DNA of 24,612 nucleotides from Blastomyces gilchristii SLH14081 (taxonomy: Eukaryota; Ascomycota; Eurotiomycetes; Onygenales; Ajellomycetaceae), in assembly GCF_000003855.2 (NCBI RefSeq), contig NW_003101661.1:219485-244096 (forward strand), in the 5' to 3' direction. The notes beneath the pieces were generated by a model. It searched no databases. It worked only from the letters and a program-made list of their open reading frames with translations, and was not told the DNA's origin. Within the stretch, counting starts at the first letter, position 1. Each line of letters opens with the position of its first letter. Shown here in pieces: positions 18,093 to 24,612 of the stretch. Both the position numbers and the translations under genes were made by a program.

Positions 18093-21000
18093 TTAGTCTT
18101 CTCTTTTCAGAAGTAGTTCTTATCAGTTAAGAGCTGCTGTTTCAGATAATACAGAGCTCAGAGTTCAGATCAGACAATCATAGATGACTCATTTTATAAG
18201 ATATTATCAACTGCAGCTGCGGGCTCTCTTATTAAGAATATCTTTAATCTCTCATTTAAGTTCATTATCTTCTTCTATGATCTCTAACGGCTGTCAATTG
18301 AAAGTCAGTTGAGAAGGGAATGAATTGATGACAGTGCAGTGAAGTAAGCTTATATGAAAGATATCATGAATTTCTGATGATATATCAAGATGATAGTTAT
18401 GACTGTCTAGCACTTCTATCACCTTATACTTGACATAGTGATAATTCAGTGTATGAGACAGATGTGTGATCTGTATATTCTTAAGATTTAATCACATCAG
18501 GTCTTCTATCTTATATTGCTTAGCAGAATCTCAGTGAATATTAATTTAATCTTCTTAATCTTGTTTAGTGCTTATCATAAAGACTTCTGCTCAGTTGCAG
18601 GTGTCTCAGAGCTTTATTATTATATTGTTAGTGATCTGAATTGAACTGCAGAGGTTCAGTGTGAACTGTATAATCTCTAGAAGATTCATCACTTTCATAT
18701 AGTATCTGTATGTAAGAAAGAATGAACTTACATCTGTTGAAACAGCATCTCAGTTATTGATAGTGACTTTGATGTATAATAGAAGGTTATATCAGTCATT
18801 TTATGAATAATTATAGAATTTATAAAGATAATTCTTCACTGTCAGAATTATTCATTCTAATGTATCATCAGTCTCAGAGTGATAAGCAGTTGATAAGTAA
18901 TATATAATCTTGAGAACCTGATAGATTCTTGTTCAGAGAGTGCTTACAAGTTGACAGTCTTAGTCAGATATAATAGATCTCAGTAACTCATGCATTTAAT
19001 AGAATGAACTCTGTAAGAAGGCTTCAGTAATCTGTTCAGCATTTATCTTATTATAAGATTTCAATATTACATCTTTACTGAATCAGTCAATGATGATCAG
19101 GATATTCTTATAATTCTTACTCTCAGAGAGGTTAATAGTGAAATCAATAACTATATCTTATCAGATTCTATTAGAGATATCAAGTGATTTCAGTAGATCT
19201 TTTTTACAGTTCTTTTATAAGATGATGAAAGAATAATAGTTACAGTTTCAGACAAAACATCTGATGCTGTTTAATATCTCAGATTAGTAGAACTCTTGAG
19301 AGATTATTCAATACAGTTGTTCATGACCTGAATAATTAATTTTATAAGAATCATACATCTCTTGCATTATCTGAGTGTGTAAGAATTTGAATTGAGAGAC
19401 TCAGTGTTGTTTATAAAATTGCAGAGTATTATTATCATTGATTAAGTATTCTGAGATGTCAGTTCTTATATATAGTTCTGAGGGGAATCAGAGTGCTTCT
19501 TGATATACTGCTTCAGTAAGTACTTAAAGAAGTTCATCAGTTTGAGCTGATATATGTTACAATTAATTCAGTGTAGATTTGAAAGATGTTCTGATCAGTG
19601 AAGTGTGTATAGTGCTATAAGTGATCTCATCATAATCAACTGGTATCTTCAGATTTAAGAGCTGATGTTCTCAGTTCATTCAATGCATGTCTGTTACATC
19701 AGATGATATATCTTACTCTCATTGTAAGAGAGCATCTGTCATTGAGTTCTGACTATCAGAACAGTAGTGTATTATGAAATGAAAACAGCTTAATAGCTCA
19801 GATCATTGCATCTGATATTCAGTAAGCTTACAGAAAATAATGAAGTGTTTGTGATTCTTATAATCTGTGATTATCTTAAATTTGAAGACACTTTGAAGTT
19901 CAGAGTCTCATTCTTCTAGACAGTGTACAATTGTAAGAAGTTTCTTGTCATAGATCTTATAGTTGTATTTAGTAAGGCTTAACTTCTTAGATATAAAGAT
20001 GCATGATTATAAGACATCTTCATCATTATATTATAATATAGCTGTCTCTGTAATATAGTCAGAGAAGTCAGCTTCAATAACTATTTCACAGTCAGAGTCA
20101 AATATTATTAATAGAGAAATACTAAGAAATATCTTCTTTATCTGTATAAATGCAGTCTCAGTGTCTGCTGATCATTGAAATACTGAGTTCTTCTTAGTGA
20201 GTTCTATAAGTGATCTTGTGATATCTAAGAAGTTTTGTATAAATCACTGATACAAGTTAGTCAATTTGATAAAGCTTTGTACATCTTTCACAGTATGTGA
20301 AGCTTCTCATTCAAGAATAATGAAGATCTTCTCAGAATTTATTTAAATTCTCTTATCAGCTTCTATGATAAAATCTAGATATTTTATACTCTTGACTTTA
20401 AAATCATACTTATCAATATCTATTGATAGTTCTGCTTCTTATAATTATTGTAATACTCTTTGCACATGTTCTTGATATTCTTTTCTAAACTCATCAGTGA
20501 AGATGAGAATATTATCAAGATAAGCAGATACAAATTCATCAAGAAAATCTCAGAGTGCTCAGTTAATATACTTCTGAAATATGCTGAGAGCATTAGCCAG
20601 TTCAAAGAGTGTGACTACTCATTCAAAGAGGTTATATTATGTTCAGAATGCTGTAAGTCACTCATCTTCTTCAGTGATACAGATCTTATGAAATGTGATG
20701 ATAACATCTAGTTTTATAAACTATTGAGCTTGTTCAATACAAGCTAGAGTTTCATTGATAAGAGATAAAGAATAGTGATCTTTCTTTGTTAATCTGTTCA
20801 ATTCTCAATAGTTCACACAGAATTGAAGTTCTTTATCTGATTTCTTTGCAAAGAGAATAGAAGCTGTGACAGAGAAGTTACTAATATGTATAAATTCTTT
20901 ATTCAACAGATTATTGAGTATCTTTCAAAGAAGAAGAAGTTCATCTCAGAATATATTATAAAGAAGGTCTTATAATAATTCAGAGTCTTTATCATTCTTC

Positions 21001-21560
21001 TTTTCTAACTTAATACTGTGATTCACTTCTGAGCCTTGTAAGAGAAGTATATTTATAATGTTATCTTATCAGAAGATATCTAGATATTTGTGATATTATT
21101 GAAGAAGTGTAGTATGAGAATCTGTTATTATAGTACAGAATGACTTTTCTAGACTCTTCTTAATATCAGTCAGACTGATAGAATGAATTACTATATAATT
21201 CTGCTGTCAGTGACTTCTTTTTCAGAGTATTTCGTAAGCATTGACAGAAATCTGTGTCAGATTCATGATTTTATGAATATCATCTTTGTAGATTCTATCA
21301 TTGTTAGAGAATATTAAGCTTCTATTTAAGTATTCAATAAGATGCCTTATTCAGATAGTCAGGCAAGTTCTAATATAAGATTATAATCAAGATTATTAAC
21401 TTTATATACATAGATATCTACTGATTGACAGTTGAAAGTAATGTATTCTGATCTGTTACAGTTGATGTACATCTCATATTAATATCAGTTGACAACTTCT
21501 TCAGAAGTGATCTCAGAAACTCAGAAGTCTGTTCAGATAGTGAAAACTCTTGTTTATGTA
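18093..21560 (-). pseudogene. Decayed Ty3/gypsy chromovirus pol
   Basis: Read right to left: protease end near 21330-21395, with NLDYNLILELA-stop-LSE-stop-GILLN (family D.ILG.PWL); reverse transcriptase with FIKLDV near 20700 and AYLDNILIFTDE at about 20500-20525 (YLDD with second Asp changed to Asn); RNase H with EIVIEADFSDYI near 20060; integrase with DIVIDFTINLSES near 19130-19156, IISD-stop-DCQLVSTLW near 18950 and STAYHSETDDTLE near 18860-18890 (family STAYHPQTDGQTE); then DIFHISLLH near 18345 (family VFHVSLL) and a chromodomain-like end, DILNKRARS...YLIK-stop-VIYD (about 18110-18240). The order PR-RT-RH-IN-chromodomain identifies a chromovirus. Stops fall at conserved Trp and Gln positions. 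The final stop is at 18093-18095. Confidence 0.9.
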
Positions 21561-22061
21561 TAGATATTTGAGTTCACTCAATTCATAGTATCTGTATTGT
21601 TATTCTTCAGTGCAGGTGTATGAGTGACAGAGATGTAACATCTTCTGTCACTGTTCTGTATACTCTTGAGCTTGATAAGACAGTCATTCAATGTCTGAAG
21701 TTGTATGCAGAAGTCTTCATAAGTCAGGTCTTCATTTACACTTATGAGAATCTGTAAGAGTTTGAAAGTTAATGCCTTCTTAAGCATGTTAATCTTCATT
21801 CAATCCTCTCAAGTTTGATCACCTGCTTCTAGAATCTTGATGTCAAAGTCAGGAATGAATGTTGTAAGAGAAGTATTTCTCTATGAAATACTCTGTAATT
21901 AATCTAATACTTTTTGTTGCATAGCAGTGTCTCAGAACAGAACGTTAAGATATTTAATAATATTATCAGGTATTTGTAACACTGATTTACATGCTTTTAT
22001 CTATGAATGAAACTTGTCTTATATGATCTTTCAATTAATCATTGATATATTAATCTTGATT
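21561..22061 (-). pseudogene. Gypsy gag C-terminal part, cut by LINE-2
   Basis: The 73-codon minus frame at 21578-21799 includes ALTFKLLQILISVNED, YEDFCIQLQTLNDCLIKLK and SIQNS, a pattern typical of the end of fungal Ty3/gypsy gag (Y..F...LQ.LDDRLR..K). It lies directly upstream of the protease of the same element. Further upstream to 22061 the frame is broken, and the element stops at the AAT tail of LINE-2. The gag N-terminus and 5' LTR are missing from this position. Confidence 0.65.
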
Positions 22062-22124
22062 AGTTATTATTATTATTATTCTTCTTCAATTACAGATGTA
22101 TACAGTCATAGACTATGACATCTA

Positions 22125-22147
22125 CCTGAGAACTAAAAGTTCTCAGG
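22125..22147 (-). promoter_or_regulatory. Conserved 3' hairpin of LINE-2
   Basis: The same perfect 10-bp stem as in LINE-1 (11888-11910), with both arms unchanged. The loop is TTT on the element strand, where LINE-1 has AAA. It lies 44 bases from the AAT tail. Confidence 0.7.
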
Positions 22148-22437
22148 GATTTTCTAATATCTATAGAGTTAGCTATTATACATTTATAAATTTCAGATAT
22201 GCAAAATCAGAAAATTCCAGCTCAGAATATAAAAACTCTTTACAAATTACAGTATTTTAACATCTTCTGATACTTTAAAATCATTTGAAAATATCATGAT
22301 AAAGGAAAAGAGAATAAAGTCTTAAAGATAGACACATTAAATAAGTAGATAGAAAAGAATAGAAAAGAAAAAGTAAAGTAAAGAGAGACTATAATAAAAC
22401 AAATTATTAAAAGATAGTATATAGCTGTTTTAACAGA

Positions 22438-24420
22438 CTATATCTGATCAATTTTCTTCTCTTCATATTCAGATATTTCTGAATTTAGTCATTTTCTTAC
22501 AGCTGCTTGAGTTTCTGATAGAAAGCCTATTAAGTATTTAATTCCTGTCTCAGTTGAGAATAAGAACCTTATATTTAATTAATTTAGATTATACTTCTCT
22601 TTCAATCTGACTCTGAGATTATTATATAATGCACAGTGTGTTATAATATACTCAGAATTGTCATTTACATTGCAGAATGAGCATTCTATTGAATCAAATC
22701 TATCATCAAATCTTTGTATATAAGATTTGAAATAATTATGTTCTAGTTTCAGCTGAATTATAGATGAGAATATTTTGTATTTATATTTAATTAAACAAGA
22801 TTTTCACTTGAGTTTTGTTTCAAATCTTGAATAATGTATACTCTTCTTTTGTTTCTGCCAGTTTTCATTTCATTTATCTAAATAAGATTCTTTTATCTTT
22901 CTCTTTATAAAAGATCAGAATATTATTTTTTGAATAGATCTGCTGAATTCTGAACTTCTTTTTACAGCTGAATCAGACAATTCATTGTCATAAATGTTTA
23001 TATAAGCAGGAACTTAGTGTAAATAAATTATCAGTTTTAATATTCTTCTCTTCTGAATTTTTAAAACAGAGTTTAAAATCAGTTCAAGATTCATTTAATT
23101 ATTATAAATCTGACTATTTCTAAGTCTTTTTAAAGCAGCTTAACTATCAGAGAATATTTATATCACTTTCAAACTATTTTCTCTTTTATAAGATTTTATT
23201 TTAATAAGTTTGAAATCTTTTACTATTATAAATAGTTCAGCATCAAAGACTTCAGATTCACAGTCTAAATTTTAGAAATCTGAGATAAAATTGATTTTAT
23301 CTTCAGTATAAGCAATGTCTGTGTCTAATCTATTCAAATTATCATTTTTTGAGTCATCTGAGTAAATCAGAATAGAGTCTTTTATATTAATTATAGAGAT
23401 TCTCTTTAAATGCTGTTCATATTCTCTCTCTTTAGATAGTTCACTTATTTACAAGTCTATGAGAGATTCAAGCTTTTCTCTTCAGAGAGATATCTTCTCA
23501 TGATTAACTTTTTCAATATTTAATGATGAAAATTGATTTTTAATCAGTGAGTATAGTCTGTATAGTTAAGAGAGTATTTTCTTTAAAGAATTATTTTCAT
23601 TTCAGTCAAGAAATCTATTTCAATTCAGTTCATTTCCTAAGTTAATTAATAAAAATGAAGAAGAGACTCTTTCTCTGATTATATAATTTAAGCTCATCTT
23701 TATAACTCTCAGAGTATAGTTTATACAGATCTTTTCAAATCTAATAATAGAAGAAGAAATTGAAGCTTCAATTTTCATTGCTTTAATAGAAGATAATTTA
23801 AATACTCTCAGAATTCTTCTCAAAGCTCTGTTTTACAGATTTTGAAAGAGTTCAGTGAAATTTTCTTGATTATTTTATCACACTTGTACTTCATAATTAG
23901 CTACTGAGATAATACAGACTATATATAACTGTCTTATAGTCTGGAAGAATAGATCTCTCTCTGTATTTCATAGTCTGATTATGCTATTCAATAGTCTTTC
24001 TGCCTTGATAGTTCTTTATTAAATATGATATTTAAAATTCAACTTAGAGTTTAATCATACTTCTAATCATTTGATATTTAAACTGGGTTTAATCTCTTTA
24101 TTTAAAAGAGTTTAGACATAGTTTTTTCTCATTGAATCTAGAAAAGAAATGAATTAACTCAGTTTTATTTATATCAAATTGAATTTGATTAATATCTGCT
24201 CTAATAAAGATTTTCTTTCTGTAGACTAGATCAATATCATTCATATAACTTGAAGATCTCACTATTTTCATATCTCTATTCTTGAATAGATATACAGTGT
24301 ATATTACAAATAAAATGAGTGAGATTTGAAGATTCTTACAGTACTTCTATTTTTATCTCAGTCTTGTCTTATTTCATTTCATCAAAGAATAGTGATATAA
24401 TTCTTTTAAACATAAAACAG
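22438..24420 (-). pseudogene. LINE-2 ORF2 remnant (RT C-terminal half, RNase H, zinc knuckle)
   Basis: The frame matches LINE-1 ORF2 from the second half of the RT onward. The catalytic block reads YMNDIDLV (one Asp lost, one kept). The 67-codon frame at 23620-23823 is the counterpart of LINE-1 10194-10397 and shares MRRIL...FK.SSIKAMKIEAS. RNase H (about 22950-23370) and the C-terminal Cys/His region (about 22630-22690) can be followed with stops. The end codon TAG is at 22438-22440. A 45-nt in-frame deletion removes 15 codons shortly after the catalytic block. Confidence 0.87.
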
Positions 24421-24612
24421 TTACCGACACCCCGACACGCACCGGCCCATCGTAACCCACCAACCCCCACACCTTAGAAACAAACACGCCCCCCAACACC
24501 CTGTCCCCTAAAGCCGCTGTTTGATCTTAAGCAGGTAAGAGCACTTCACGTCAAAACCCAACAATAATTCAAACAGCTCCATAGCCAACAGCGCATGCAT
24601 GCTCAGCTTGTT
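24421..24612. other. Unmutated C-rich flank
   Basis: Composition changes abruptly at 24420/24421 from CpG-free AT-rich LINE to C-rich, CpG-containing DNA. I see no long frame. AGGTAAGAGC at 24532-24541 resembles a fungal 5' splice site, so an exon could end here, but nothing else supports a gene and the window stops shortly after. Confidence 0.5.

Larger units (their letters stand above)
22062..24420 (-). mobile_element. LINE-2: 5'-truncated copy of the same LINE family
   Basis: This 2.36-kb minus-strand copy matches LINE-1 from about ORF2 codon 645 (LINE-1 position 9553) through the tail. It includes five ATT units at 22066-22080, the conserved hairpin and the whole 3' UTR. Truncation at the 5' end is normal for LINEs. 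No target duplication is visible: the left neighbour is gypsy gag and the right neighbour is GC-rich DNA, so the right edge may be a rearrangement. A 45-nt deletion relative to LINE-1 lies near 24222. Confidence 0.9.

Noticed and set aside
20460..20711. An 83-codon plus-strand open frame
   Set aside because: It is the antisense shadow of the gypsy reverse transcriptase, including the YLDN block read on the minus strand.
24525..24545. A 5' splice site (AGGTAAGAGC) marking a host gene exon
   Set aside because: No reading frame, branch site or acceptor can be seen in the 192 bases available, so a gene call is not supported.
1..24612. CRISPR array, bacterial operon, or other dedicated defence system
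   Set aside because: There are no regularly spaced repeats and no bacterial-type gene organisation. Everything recognisable is eukaryotic retrotransposon or MITE sequence.

Overview
The window looks like a transposon graveyard from a filamentous fungus, probably an ascomycete. I infer this from a Tad1-type LINE, Ty1/copia and Ty3/gypsy (chromovirus) LTR retrotransposons, a MITE family, and very AT-rich decay in which almost every long reading frame is broken by transition-type changes (Trp to TGA, Gln to TAA/TAG, Gly to Glu/Arg, Pro to Ser/Leu, Asp to Asn). I find no intact host gene, tRNA, rRNA or CRISPR array. Three stretches have ordinary base composition and normal CpG: about 1-180, about 4146-4760 and 24421-24612.

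Layout from left to right. 1-180 is an unmutated flank. About 181-2403 holds a minus-strand decayed gag with a degenerate CCHC zinc knuckle, interrupted at 386-891 by a 506-bp hAT-like MITE with 11-bp terminal inverted repeats and a perfect 8-bp target duplication. 2404-2480 is a small CpG-containing hairpin. 2481-3924 is the 3' half of a copia element on the plus strand (reverse transcriptase, RNase H, short LTR). 4146-12655 is a nested structure. A small TRIM-like LTR element (two 100-bp LTRs, tRNA-Met-type primer site, polypurine tract, AAAAT target duplication; about 0.9 kb without its insert) was split by a structurally full-length 7.6-kb Tad1-type LINE at 4366-11966. That LINE carries a 13-bp target duplication, ORF1, ORF2, a 3' hairpin and an (AAT)5 tail. 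12769-17480 is a second copia copy on the minus strand, facing the first tail to tail, with a second 506-bp MITE at 16438-16943. 18093-22061 is a minus-strand gypsy chromovirus remnant (gag, protease, RT, RNase H, integrase, chromodomain-like end). 22062-24420 is a 5'-truncated second LINE copy on the minus strand. 24421-24612 is unmutated flank.

Inferred order of events: gypsy and copia elements accumulated first; the MITEs inserted into them; the TRIM landed between the 3' ends of the two copia copies; the LINE landed inside the TRIM just after a potential start codon; LINE2 lies against gypsy gag. Most of the region was then heavily mutated by C-to-T/G-to-A changes, RIP-like. The surviving dinucleotides are unusual. 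CpG and CpC/GpG are nearly gone, while CpA/TpG and CpT/ApG remain common, which is not the classic CpA-to-TpA signature of RIP. As a result the translations have almost no Pro, Gly or Trp.

Nothing here is likely to make a working protein. The most useful content is the nesting, the conserved LINE 3' hairpin, the MITE and TRIM families, and the mutation signature with its sharp boundary inside the LINE 5' region.
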